Source: a virus
Direction: 5' to 3' (one strand)
IMG/VR virus record: IMGVR_UViG_3300023276_000451
Location: 1-39,984 of that record
Length of the DNA: 39,984 bases
Under the pieces are notes generated by a model. That model saw only the letters and a program-made list of their open reading frames with translations. It was not told the origin of the DNA and ran no database searches. Numbering within the stretch: the stretch's first letter is position 1; each line of letters starts with the position of its first letter. The translations under genes and the position numbers were made by a program. Of this stretch, positions 16,477-24,249 are shown piece after piece.

Positions 16477-18939
16477 TTAAATTACGAGGTCTTTCACCTC
16501 TTTCTTTTTTTGTTTTTTGAACTTTACTACTGCTTTTTTCTTAAATCTAAGATACTCTCTCAGAGCTAAAAAGACTTCTTTTGAAGGTATTTCTGATTTA
16601 GAAGCGCATGATAGTTGCGCAAAATCTAAATGCTTAAGCATATCTAAATTTACAGAATAAGATTCTAATTCTTTTAGATCTTCTAGCATTGTATGACTTA
16701 CACAATCATTATCTTTACACAATTTCATCATTTCGTATTGGTCAGTATGACCTATGTACGAAAAATTCTCAAAATTATTCTCATGGTTTTCTTTTAAACG
16801 TTTCCATTTATAATATAAATCAGAGTTTAATTTTTCAAAACATGAAAAGAAATGTAAATTATCAGTACTTTCTCGAGTTGTCTTTGCAGTATACCAGTTC
16901 GTTAATACAGGATTTTTCATAGGAGCTAAATCATTTACGTTGATAAACTGAGTTAATTGTTTGTTTAGAGTCGCTGCGACTTTTAGTATTACGACAGGAT
17001 GGGTCTCATGTTCTAAACTACTTGAACTATAAAAATGAGCTTCCTTATAAAAACCTGCCTGGGAATATATAGCAGCTACATTTTTTAATAATTTATTATC
17101 TGCCGAATTACCATATATTACAATACCGCCCTCTTCTTGGTAGGTTACTAAATCAGAAATATGATATTCATCATTACTGAATTTAACTTTATTAGGATCT
17201 CGAAAGTTATCATAAAAGTAAATACGTCTAAGAAAAGCTTTACCCATTCTTTTTCGTCTTTCTGCTTCACTTTCATACTCGCCCACTTCTTCTCCTAATT
17301 CAGTATCTGCTTTAGACATATCAACATTGTCATAATCATGAAATTTACAATGACTAAATAATGTTTGCATATTCTTAAAATCAGACTCAATAACATCCTT
17401 TTCTCTAGCATCTGCTGAAGCATTCCACATATCGATGTCAGCTTCTTTTGCAAAATCGCTTTCTGTTAACGCCCAGTTTTCTCTTATTTGGATAAAAGTA
17501 CCATGAGTACGCGCTAAATAGAAATCTTTAGATTTAAGAAATACTTTACGAGTTTCTTCTGAATCCGGATCAACTTGTTTATGAAAGTAAATAGGATATT
17601 TTATGAAATCAGCAACATTAGTTTGAGATTTAACTAATTTATAACCACCTATATAATTACCATCAGCTCTTTGTGTAACAGTCGTAATACTAAAACCTCT
17701 AAATAATCTAGATTGTCTATAAATATCATGTAGTAATGAGCCAGAAAGTTCAATACCATGAAGAGTACATTGAGCATTCTTATCTTGCATTTGTGCTAAA
17801 TAAGACTGAACAGCAAATACAGAATCATATGTTCTATTGTAATTACGACTACTAGAATTATTAGTTAAAGCGTTTGCTTGTTTTAACCATTCTATAACAT
17901 CAGGACAATTAGCAAGCTCTTTTTCACACCTCTCTTTCATGTTTTTTTGAACATTTAAGATCTTTTGTTTAATAGCTTCTTTAGTTTTATCTGTATATCG
18001 AATTGCCTCACGACTTGGAACTAAATCTAATTGGCCTACATCAAATTTAAGAGCTACTGGAATATTACTACTACCCCAATTAATTTGACTGTCTACCATA
18101 TCTTGATTAAGAGGATAACGAACTCTTCCAACCATAAGATGGATTTCGTCTACATCATATCTACGTGTAGCTGTTTCATCAACACAAATTGCAATATCAT
18201 CATCTTCATAATCTATCTGTACTGTTCCTACGTTACGGCCTGTTCCTTCTGTAACATTTATAAATTCTAATCCTATAAAATAAGATAGTTGAGAATTTAT
18301 AGCCTTTGCAAAATTCCTTATATCTCTATAAGACTCTTCTTTATTAATAGGAATAATTACTTCAGTAGAATTCAACTCAGTTGTTTCTCCTTGCTTAAGG
18401 AGATCCATATGAAATGCATCATTACCTCTATATAACATATAACTAAACATTTTACCGTTATGATTACTTATTATATAAAAAGTATCAGTGTACGAAAATG
18501 GTGACTTAGCACCAATACCGAAACCACCTATTTGATGATTATTATCTCTTTTAGTTGAATTACCAAAGAGAGTATAAATTTCTTCTACTCGTTTTTTACT
18601 TAATCCAACACCGAAGTCTCGAAATAAGAAAGCATTACCTATGCCTAAAAGGATATTCTCTTCCTGAAATTCTATTTGAGGTTTTTTACTTGTAGGATGA
18701 AACCATTTAGGATCATCTTCTGCAGTCATCGGAATGACATGCTTTATCTTGAGATCTTTCTCTCGATGAGCATCATAGCAGTTAGAAGTAACTTCTCTCA
18801 CAATAGAACCAATAGGATCAGAATATAGATTAATCAATGAGTCTATTATTATACCCATTGAATCTTCGCCGATTTTAAATTTATTAGTTTTTACATCACC
18901 AATAATTTCATCGACTACATGTTCACGTTCTATTTTCAT
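16477..18939 (-). CDS. rIIA: rIIA-like GHKL ATPase
   Basis: 820 aa. The N-terminal 150 residues form a GHKL (Hsp90/MutL/histidine-kinase type) ATP site: N-box E49-V-T-S-N53-C-Y-D56-A-H, G1 box D108-F-G110-V-G112-L, and G2 box G139-F-G-I-G143-A-K145-S. T4 rIIA has the same domain and works with rIIB. The remainder has no motif I recognise, and the C-terminus is lysine-rich (K-F-K-K-Q-K-K-K). The ATG overlaps the primase stop as ATGA, which implies translational coupling to the upstream primase gene. The length (T4 rIIA is about 725 aa) fits a full-length protein. The role in resisting exclusion or defence is inferred from T4. Confidence 0.85.
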   Translation of the reverse strand: MKIEREHVVDEIIGDVKTNKFKIGEDSMGIIIDSLINLYSDPIGSIVREVTSNCYDAHREKDLKIKHVIPMTAEDDPKWFHPTSKKPQIEFQEENILLGIGNAFLFRDFGVGLSKKRVEEIYTLFGNSTKRDNNHQIGGFGIGAKSPFSYTDTFYIISNHNGKMFSYMLYRGNDAFHMDLLKQGETTELNSTEVIIPINKEESYRDIRNFAKAINSQLSYFIGLEFINVTEGTGRNVGTVQIDYEDDDIAICVDETATRRYDVDEIHLMVGRVRYPLNQDMVDSQINWGSSNIPVALKFDVGQLDLVPSREAIRYTDKTKEAIKQKILNVQKNMKERCEKELANCPDVIEWLKQANALTNNSSSRNYNRTYDSVFAVQSYLAQMQDKNAQCTLHGIELSGSLLHDIYRQSRLFRGFSITTVTQRADGNYIGGYKLVKSQTNVADFIKYPIYFHKQVDPDSEETRKVFLKSKDFYLARTHGTFIQIRENWALTESDFAKEADIDMWNASADAREKDVIESDFKNMQTLFSHCKFHDYDNVDMSKADTELGEEVGEYESEAERRKRMGKAFLRRIYFYDNFRDPNKVKFSNDEYHISDLVTYQEEGGIVIYGNSADNKLLKNVAAIYSQAGFYKEAHFYSSSSLEHETHPVVILKVAATLNKQLTQFINVNDLAPMKNPVLTNWYTAKTTRESTDNLHFFSCFEKLNSDLYYKWKRLKENHENNFENFSYIGHTDQYEMMKLCKDNDCVSHTMLEDLKELESYSVNLDMLKHLDFAQLSCASKSEIPSKEVFLALREYLRFKKKAVVKFKKQKKKEVKDLVI

Positions 18940-19946
18940 ATTAATTTATTTATTTTAATTTTACTTTCTTCAGCAGTATGATCTTTTCTAAAATCAGAAA
19001 TATCTTTGAAGCCATTGTTTCTAGTACTAAAGTTTTGTAAGAAAATAGGAGTGAATCCATATTTCTTTTTCAGGTTATTAGCACCCTTAACACCAGTTAA
19101 ATCAAAATCATTTAAGATATACACCTTATTAAATCTCTCATATAACTCTCGGGCTACAGTATCTTTGATACTAGTAATCTCATTCTGCAATGCTGCGCTA
19201 ATAAATCCAAGAGTTCTAAGAACCATTACATCTTTTAGCGATTTTGTTATAATTATCAGCTCACCTCTCTCAGGCAGCTGATCCCAACCTTGGAATATTG
19301 TTCTATTAGTATTACTCATCCACTTATGTCCAGTTAAGGATAAGGGACGGTAAATCTTCCATGTATATACATCATCTTTATAAAAGAGATAACCATACAT
19401 GGGGTCATTATTTTTGTAATATCCAACTACTTTATCACCTATAAATACACATTTACACGAGAATATATTATAATACTTAAGCACTGCTTCAGTAATACCA
19501 TATTGATTCCAGTAATATTTATCTACAAATGTTAAAGGTTGAGTTTTTACATTAATACTTTTTTTTGCGTCGAACTTTAATTCTTTGATTGCAGTTACAA
19601 AGCCATCAAACGGCTTATGAACCACATTTCGTTTATCATACATTAAATCCAATTTGAAATCTTCACATATTCTTATTAACGAAGAATAAAAATCAATTCC
19701 AAATATTTGTTGAATGAGTGTAAAACAATCCCCAGTATCTCCTGTACCAAAATCTTTAAATCTTAGAGTTCCTTTACGGTCAGTAAAGATGGAGAAGCTG
19801 GGTTTGTCATCTTGTCGGAGCGGACTACTCATTACAACTCCGGATTTAAAATCACATCCTAAATAATAACTAAATATTTGATATTCACTTATTAGATTTA
19901 AAACATTGTCTTTAGTTAACGAAAGAGTTATTTTATAGAGTCCCAT
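18936..19946 (-). CDS. DnaG-type TOPRIM primase with altered catalytic residues
   Basis: 336 aa. The N-terminal block has the layout of a DnaG zinc-binding domain (S-P-L-R-Q-D-D-K-P-S-F at 41-51, F-K-D-F-G-T-G at 63-69), but the four zinc cysteines are missing. The TOPRIM fold follows: I-I-I-T-K235-S-L-K-D239-V-M, where most TOPRIM proteins have E at the position of K235 or S236, then the DxD motif L-N-D280-F-D282-L-T-G and a later K-D-I-S-D-F. It most likely lays RNA primers for the family A polymerase; DnaB-type helicase and SSB-like genes lie just upstream. A 10-bp hairpin separates it from the SSB-like gene. The missing glutamate is notable and may be a lineage trait rather than loss of activity. 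Confidence 0.82.
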   Translation of the reverse strand: MGLYKITLSLTKDNVLNLISEYQIFSYYLGCDFKSGVVMSSPLRQDDKPSFSIFTDRKGTLRFKDFGTGDTGDCFTLIQQIFGIDFYSSLIRICEDFKLDLMYDKRNVVHKPFDGFVTAIKELKFDAKKSINVKTQPLTFVDKYYWNQYGITEAVLKYYNIFSCKCVFIGDKVVGYYKNNDPMYGYLFYKDDVYTWKIYRPLSLTGHKWMSNTNRTIFQGWDQLPERGELIIITKSLKDVMVLRTLGFISAALQNEITSIKDTVARELYERFNKVYILNDFDLTGVKGANNLKKKYGFTPIFLQNFSTRNNGFKDISDFRKDHTAEESKIKINKLI

Positions 19947-19957
19947 TTTGTAAATAA

Positions 19958-20001
19958 ATAGGGGAGGGTCTTCAGCATATTACATTAATAACCTCCCCTA
20001 T
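19958..20001 (-). terminator. Ten-pair hairpin directly upstream of the primase start
   Basis: On the minus strand ATAGGGGAGG (20001-19992) pairs perfectly with CCTCCCCTAT (19967-19958) around a 24-base loop. Then TTATTTACAAA leads into the primase ATG only 11 bases later. It may be a weak terminator, an attenuator, or a processing or stability element that sets the ratio of the SSB-like protein (needed in quantity) to primase. The T-rich tail is interrupted, so simple termination is less certain than for the other hairpins. Confidence 0.55.
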
Positions 20002-20018
20002 CTATTAGATTCATCTAC

Positions 20019-20600
20019 CTAAAATGGTAGACCAGAATCTGCAGGCTCCGTTGATGCACCATTAGAAGATGCAGTAGACGTTAAAGCTGAAGGGTTATCC
20101 GCTTCATCTTTAGTCATTTTATCAAAGTCAGTTACATTTAACCTAGACTTATCAGCTGTTACTTGGTCAAGTACCTCCATGAATGGAACATACTTAGGAA
20201 CAGAAACATAATTATTATAACTGTAAACAGTTTTAATTCTTAATTTCTTACCAATATAACTGTTTCCTAGAAGAGTAATTACTTGATTGCAAAAACCTTC
20301 AAAGTCATTTGCAGTGATAGTAACTTTATCTTCTGGTAAATATTTAGTCATAATGTGCTTAACTCTCTTCATTTGAGAATTCATTTTCTTTTCCCATCCC
20401 TCATTAGCTGTATCGATAGGCCATTCTAAGTGACTTAGATTAGCATTTTCGCTATCAGTAAAAGAGAATTTAAGAAAACTATTTCCATTAGAAGCAGTTT
20501 CTACACTTACATTTGTCATTTCAGCTCCTTCGCTAATTCCTAGCTTGAATACTTTGGTTGACGTACCTTCAGACTGAATTTTTTGATTAATTTGATACAT
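20019..20600 (-). CDS. SSB-like single-stranded DNA-binding protein
   Basis: 193 aa. The body is mixed beta and charged, with no catalytic motif. The last 25 residues are a disordered S/T/A/N-rich tail ending in D-S-G-L-P-F. An acidic disordered tail with a terminal P-F tip is the hallmark of bacterial SSBs, which use it to recruit replication and repair partners. The gene lies between the Sak4-like ATPase and the primase, a natural place for the replisome SSB. I do not recognise a clear OB-fold signature by eye, so the call rests on the C-terminal tip and context. The neighbouring 132-aa protein also ends in L-P-F. Confidence 0.68.
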   Translation of the reverse strand: MYQINQKIQSEGTSTKVFKLGISEGAEMTNVSVETASNGNSFLKFSFTDSENANLSHLEWPIDTANEGWEKKMNSQMKRVKHIMTKYLPEDKVTITANDFEGFCNQVITLLGNSYIGKKLRIKTVYSYNNYVSVPKYVPFMEVLDQVTADKSRLNVTDFDKMTKDEADNPSALTSTASSNGASTEPADSGLPF

Positions 20601-20628
20601 AATTTACTTTTTTTTTAATTAATTAATT

Positions 20629-21300
20629 TTATTCGTTATAATACTTATCCATGGTGTCTTTCACCATTTGTAAATCGTTTGGGATTTGGTAATCTTCAAA
20701 CATCCCAGCAGGTGACTTTGCAGTCGATACACCATCTGTTTGTGTTTGGAAGAAATATTCATTTTTACCTTTACCATCTGATTCAATGTGGGTAAATAAC
20801 ACCACACTCGACATAGATTCTAATACAATCTTGTCTAACTGCTTTCCAGCTGTCATCACTTTACGATATTGAGCACCCATATCAGTATATCCCTCATCGG
20901 AATGTGCTAATACAAATACATCAACATTATCAGGTATAACTTGGTTTATGACCGTGAAAATGTCATATATACCTCCTGATAAACTAGCCCATTTCTCAAA
21001 ACCTTTGATGTGACGTTCTCCCATTACTTTATCGGTCATAACGCGATTAATAGTGTCGATCACAATAGTTTTAATGTGCTTTGCTTTCTCTGGTATAACT
21101 TTTAACGTATTTACAATATCTACAAGGCTAGAAGCAGTCGCATAGTTTTTATTTTCTTTACTATAATTCTTCTTCCATCCTTTAATAGGTAATGATTTTT
21201 GATCACAGTTCAACCAAAGAGTTGTTTTTGGATCGAGATTGCTCCCGCTTGTGGACTTGCCTGATCCAGACTTTCCACAAATGATTACTAAATTTGCCAT
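20629..21300 (-). CDS. Sak4-like RecA-fold ATPase
   Basis: 223 aa. Walker A is G9-K-S-G-S-G-K15-S-T and Walker B is I-V-I-D83-T-I-N. The size and layout fit the short AAA_24/Sak4 family: single-domain RecA-like ATPases that promote single-strand annealing and are usually encoded beside a phage SSB. Here the SSB-like gene lies 28 bases downstream. It probably pairs homologous single strands during phage recombination-dependent replication, possibly with the RecB-type exonuclease at 13865-14878. An alternative is a helicase-loading or other NTPase role; the adjacency to SSB favours Sak4. Confidence 0.8.
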   Translation of the reverse strand: MANLVIICGKSGSGKSTSGSNLDPKTTLWLNCDQKSLPIKGWKKNYSKENKNYATASSLVDIVNTLKVIPEKAKHIKTIVIDTINRVMTDKVMGERHIKGFEKWASLSGGIYDIFTVINQVIPDNVDVFVLAHSDEGYTDMGAQYRKVMTAGKQLDKIVLESMSSVVLFTHIESDGKGKNEYFFQTQTDGVSTAKSPAGMFEDYQIPNDLQMVKDTMDKYYNE

Positions 21301-21301
21301 T

Positions 21302-21700
21302 TTAAAAGGGTAATTTTTGGTTATTAAATTCTTGTTCTGTTTGTTCTTCTCTTACCATATGGTATCCCAATTTTAAATAGTTTATTGCATCAGCAAATCT
21401 ACTATCTAAAGGTTCTGCTTGTTCTATATCAGGATTCTTGGCGTATGATAAGATAGCAGCTACATGTTTATAGAAATATGCTCCCCAACACTGCATAGGA
21501 GTAGTTCCAGTCATTTCGGCTGCTTTCTTAAAGTTAGCTAATACATCAGGACTATCTTGTGTATAAGCAGGACGTTTTGATTCTTCTATTTCTTGAGCTA
21601 AATTTAATAGTTCATGAGCCGATTCATCATAAGGTGTCCAATCTTCCTGTATAGGGAGAGGATCCATAGTTGTAGTTGTTACATACATATTAGTTATCAT
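21302..21700 (-). CDS. Small helical protein with SSB-like LPF tip; possible MazG-like nucleotide hydrolase
   Basis: 132 aa, with its ATG overlapping the helicase stop by 11 bases and its stop 1 base before the Sak4-like start. The middle has a helical pattern (D-V-L-x-N-F-K-K-A-A, then K-H-x-A-A-I, then D-S-R-F-x-D-A-I-N-Y-L-K-L) that I associate with small phage proteins related to all-alpha NTP pyrophosphohydrolases, where K-H and D-x-x-N-Y-L are the conserved points. The E-rich metal site of true MazG is not clear, so hydrolysis is unproven. The C-terminus ends N-N-Q-K-L-P-F, resembling the SSB tip two genes away, which may mean both bind the same partner. Confidence 0.6.
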   Translation of the reverse strand: MITNMYVTTTTMDPLPIQEDWTPYDESAHELLNLAQEIEESKRPAYTQDSPDVLANFKKAAEMTGTTPMQCWGAYFYKHVAAILSYAKNPDIEQAEPLDSRFADAINYLKLGYHMVREEQTEQEFNNQKLPF

Positions 21701-22667
21701 TTTCTTTTATTGTTAATTGGTAAGCAGGTTCTGTTGCTTCATAATCTACTACCCGGTTATACTTAAGTTCATTTTTCATCTTGGCTATACAAGGTTGTCC
21801 TTCTCTTACTTTAATAAAGTGCCAAAATAATGCACCACCCGTAGGCCATGACTTTGGTCCATAACTATCCATCCCTAATTGTTCAGGATTCATAGATACC
21901 ATTACTAAATCAGAGAACATAAATACAGAATCACCACCAAATAAATCTTTCTTTTTAGGAAATTGTTGGGATGGTTCCATAACTCTATCTACTGACTCGA
22001 TTTCTCTATTTAATTGGCTCAGGAATACAAATGCTACTTTATGCTGTTTCTTTAATGAGTTTGCCATAATCATTAATTCTACTAGCACCATTCGTTCTTG
22101 TTCTCCTTGTTTACCACGTACTAATATAGTATGATCTAACATAATTACTATCCCGCGCTCTTTATTAAAGTCTTCATTAATAAATTTCTGAATAGTATTT
22201 TTAATCATTTCTACAGTACCGGGCATTTCTACATACCAAATAGGTAGTTTATTAAACTCTTTTTGCGCTGCTAATACTTTATAAAATTGTGCATCATATA
22301 AATTATAGCCTTCAATACCACTATGTAACTGTCTAGTAGTCATATCTAATTCATTAGATAACTTTCTACTTACTAACTGACGAGCTAACATCTCGAAATT
22401 AAATGAAAGAACAGCAAAATCTTCATCAGGGTTTAACTTAAACAACTCTGTTTCTAGTTGATTTATAATAGCAGTTTTACCACTACCAGACATACCCGCT
22501 ATAGTATGTATAGTGTTCCACTCTATCCCATCCATACTCACATGGTTATACTTAGACCAGGGAGTTCTTAATGATTTTATCAATCCTTGTCGACGTTGGT
22601 CGATGTATTGAACAGCATCATAAGCTGCTTTTTTAATACTTGTGTATTGTAAACTTGGTTTATTCAT
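21690..22667 (-). CDS. DnaB-type replicative helicase (RecA-fold core only)
   Basis: 325 aa, lacking the N-terminal primase-interacting domain of bacterial DnaB (about 450-470 aa). Walker A is G58-M-S-G-S-G-K-T65. The S-F-N-F-E-M segment at 88-93 matches the DnaB S-x-E-M region. Walker B is I-V-I-M-L-D178-H, and S217-Q-L-N-R221 is the sensor (H3) motif. A hexameric helicase unwinding the fork for the family A polymerase is the expected role. The upstream winged-helix gene may encode its loader. The loss of the N-terminal domain is common in phage DnaB forms and suggests that the primase is recruited differently. Confidence 0.88.
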   Translation of the reverse strand: MNKPSLQYTSIKKAAYDAVQYIDQRRQGLIKSLRTPWSKYNHVSMDGIEWNTIHTIAGMSGSGKTAIINQLETELFKLNPDEDFAVLSFNFEMLARQLVSRKLSNELDMTTRQLHSGIEGYNLYDAQFYKVLAAQKEFNKLPIWYVEMPGTVEMIKNTIQKFINEDFNKERGIVIMLDHTILVRGKQGEQERMVLVELMIMANSLKKQHKVAFVFLSQLNREIESVDRVMEPSQQFPKKKDLFGGDSVFMFSDLVMVSMNPEQLGMDSYGPKSWPTGGALFWHFIKVREGQPCIAKMKNELKYNRVVDYEATEPAYQLTIKENDN

Positions 22668-22675
22668 ATATATAT

Positions 22676-23263
22676 TTATATTAAGCCTTCTCCATATTTG
22701 GTATCAGCAGATTTAATTACATTATTTTCCATAAGTAGTCCTTCATAAGCATCCCAGGCATTCTTATTTATATAAGTTTCCAATGCATGCATATATTGAA
22801 GGTTACCACCACGCTTTCGAGTATCTAGCTCTTTCTCCAAACAATCCATAACATGCTTATGCTTAAGAGGATTTCCTTTAATATATCTATCATACTTTTC
22901 TTTACATACTATTGCACTTTTAGCTGATAAACTTGTGGGTCTTAAAATCCTTAAAGATTTTCCATTAGATACTTTAATAGGATATACATTAAATAGTTCT
23001 GTAAAATATGATTCTTCAATTCCTAATAACTTTCTTACTTTATCACGAGCAATAGTAATACAAGTTAAGGGATTTTTAGGATCACAGGATAATATATATC
23101 CTTGGTCTACAAGTCCTTGTAATTCTTTCTCTGCAAATCCATATAGTTTTATATAGTTTACAAATAGTTCTGTGTTAGACTCAAACAATAAAACTAACAT
23201 TACATACTGAGATGCTGTTAGTTTATTGTTGATGAGGCCTTCCACATTGATTTCTATGTTCAT
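22676..23263 (-). CDS. Winged-helix-like protein, candidate helicase loader
   Basis: 195 aa, ending 8 bases before the DnaB-type helicase gene. The N-terminal 60 residues look like a winged-helix fold (T-A-S-Q-Y-V-M-L-V-L-L, then a K-E-L-x-x-L-V-D-Q-G-Y-I wing). The C-terminal half is helical and basic (L-E-K-E-L-D-T-R-K-R-G-G-N). Phage replication-initiator and helicase-loader proteins often combine a winged helix with a helical tail and sit directly upstream of the helicase, as here. No ATPase motif is present, so it is not DnaC-like. The function is an inference from fold impression and position. Confidence 0.6.
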   Translation of the reverse strand: MNIEINVEGLINNKLTASQYVMLVLLFESNTELFVNYIKLYGFAEKELQGLVDQGYILSCDPKNPLTCITIARDKVRKLLGIEESYFTELFNVYPIKVSNGKSLRILRPTSLSAKSAIVCKEKYDRYIKGNPLKHKHVMDCLEKELDTRKRGGNLQYMHALETYINKNAWDAYEGLLMENNVIKSADTKYGEGLI

Positions 23264-23284
23264 AGGCAGGCTTTAAATGGTTAA

Positions 23285-23292
23285 CAAATATA
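23285..23292 (-). promoter_or_regulatory. Candidate Bacteroidota -7 element (TATATTTG)
   Basis: Minus-strand TATATTTG matches the Bacteroidota -7 consensus TAnnTTTG and lies 22 bases upstream of the winged-helix gene start, in the gap after the 55-aa ORF. No TTG is seen at the expected -33 position, and the surrounding DNA is AT-rich, so this is a weak call. Confidence 0.25.
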
Positions 23293-23298
23293 AGAAAA

Positions 23299-23466
23299 TT
23301 ATAGTTTATAAACTACCTTTTTCTTACTTTTCTTCTTCTTTTTATACGTTGTAATTGTATGTTTTCCAACAACTTGTGTCGTTTTATACAATACTTCTTC
23401 TTCAGCTTTTAAGCCGTATATTCTTAAAGCTTTTTCATAAGAATCCTCTTTATATTCTATGCTCAT
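23299..23466 (-). CDS. 55-aa basic mini-protein
   Basis: Short ORF reading M-S-I-E-Y-K-E-D and ending K-K-V-V-Y-K-L-stop. The ATG overlaps the stop of the upstream 151-aa gene as ATGA, the same coupling seen twice in this cluster, which argues that it is real. The N-terminal half is acidic and helical (S-Y-E-K-A-L-R-I-Y-G); the C-terminal half is strongly basic with ten lysines in a 13-residue run (Y-K5-S-K3 pattern). The basic tail suggests nucleic-acid binding. Family not recognised. Confidence 0.6.
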   Translation of the reverse strand: MSIEYKEDSYEKALRIYGLKAEEEVLYKTTQVVGKHTITTYKKKKKSKKKVVYKL

Positions 23467-23918
23467 AACGGCGATATGTCTATATCCATCATTTCATCAT
23501 AATCATATTTAGTGGTTAAAGCAGTATCAATGCTTATTAAATTTTTACTCCAACTATATACATTACCATTATATACTAAACAGTAGTCAGGTAATAATGA
23601 TTGATTATTAACAAAAGAAGCACCCTTACTTGTTAAAGTCCAAGTACCTATATCGTCACCATCCTCAATTAATCCCCATTTCTCTGCATATGCATAATCC
23701 ATAGTTGTTGCTCTAAGTTTTAACTTCGCAAATTCATCTTGTACATGTATATACTTGCCGTTAACTGCTCCAAGTTTATGCATAATAATTAATGATCTAG
23801 CTATACCTGAATTTAATTTACGTTTATATGCTTTTACATATTTATTACAACAAGGACACACAGCCCCAATCTTAAAATTCTTTCTAAGATATTGTTTACC
23901 TTCAGCTATACTTTTCAT
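23463..23918 (-). CDS. Hypothetical protein with CPCC knuckle and winged-helix-like body
   Basis: 151 aa. Near the N-terminus, G-A-V-C21-P-C23-C24-N looks like half of a zinc knuckle. The middle (S-G-I-A-R-S-L-I-I-M-H-K-L-G, then Y-A-Y-A-E-K-W-G-L-I-E, then G-T-W-T-L-T-S-K-G) has the helix-helix-wing rhythm of a winged helix, with T-L-T-S-K-G typical of a wing. It is probably a DNA- or RNA-binding protein. Both ends overlap neighbours as ATGA, making a coupled trio 24154 to 23299. The function is not known. Confidence 0.65.
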   Translation of the reverse strand: MKSIAEGKQYLRKNFKIGAVCPCCNKYVKAYKRKLNSGIARSLIIMHKLGAVNGKYIHVQDEFAKLKLRATTMDYAYAEKWGLIEDGDDIGTWTLTSKGASFVNNQSLLPDYCLVYNGNVYSWSKNLISIDTALTTKYDYDEMMDIDISPL

Positions 23919-24154
23919 GATTCATCTCTATCTGCATCCATCTGAGCTTCTTGAGCATCTTCTAGACGTTGTTGTTTATATTCATGAGTTTCTTCAGGGT
24001 ATTCAAATAATTCTTCACATCCACTACATTTGTACATAGCTTCTTCTGTTCTGAATTCTAATTCTGTATATACTTCCCCACAACAGGGACTAACTAAGTG
24101 AGGGTCATCATCCGGGGATGCTAACTTCCACTTATCATATTTATCTAATGACAT
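23915..24154 (-). CDS. Small zinc-ribbon protein
   Basis: 79 aa from the ATG at 24154. A start 36 bases further upstream is possible, but it would add only M-L-I-I-L-L-I-L-K-I-N-I from AT-rich spacer, so the internal start is preferred. The core is S-P-C-C-G followed about 20 residues later by K-C-S-G-C, a four-cysteine zinc ribbon. The C-terminus is very acidic (E-D-A-Q-E-A-Q-M-D-A-D-R-D-E). Small zinc ribbons of this type are common in phage replication blocks and may bind nucleic acid or host RNA polymerase. It is coupled by ATGA overlap to the next gene. Confidence 0.68.
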   Translation of the reverse strand: MSLDKYDKWKLASPDDDPHLVSPCCGEVYTELEFRTEEAMYKCSGCEELFEYPEETHEYKQQRLEDAQEAQMDADRDES

Positions 24155-24173
24155 AATATTGATCTTTAAAATT

Positions 24174-24249
24174 AATAAAATAATGAGCACTGGAGCAATT
24201 CAGCGCTGCAATGTTATCTGAAATTTAATACGTTCAGCTTTGCTCCAGT
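24174..24249 (-). terminator. Ten-pair inverted repeat after the SF2 helicase gene
   Basis: Minus-strand ACTGGAGCAA (24249-24240, inside the last codons of the helicase gene) pairs perfectly with TTGCTCCAGT (24198-24189). The 41-base loop holds a CAGCGCTG palindrome that can form its own small hairpin. A T-rich stretch (GCTCATTATTTTATT) follows. This is a probable intrinsic terminator or 3'-end structure separating the helicase and polymerase genes from the zinc-ribbon cluster. Confidence 0.55.

Noticed and set aside
22935-23156. Plus-strand ORFs within the replication block
   Set aside because: All lie opposite conserved minus-strand genes and have no recognisable domains or starts.
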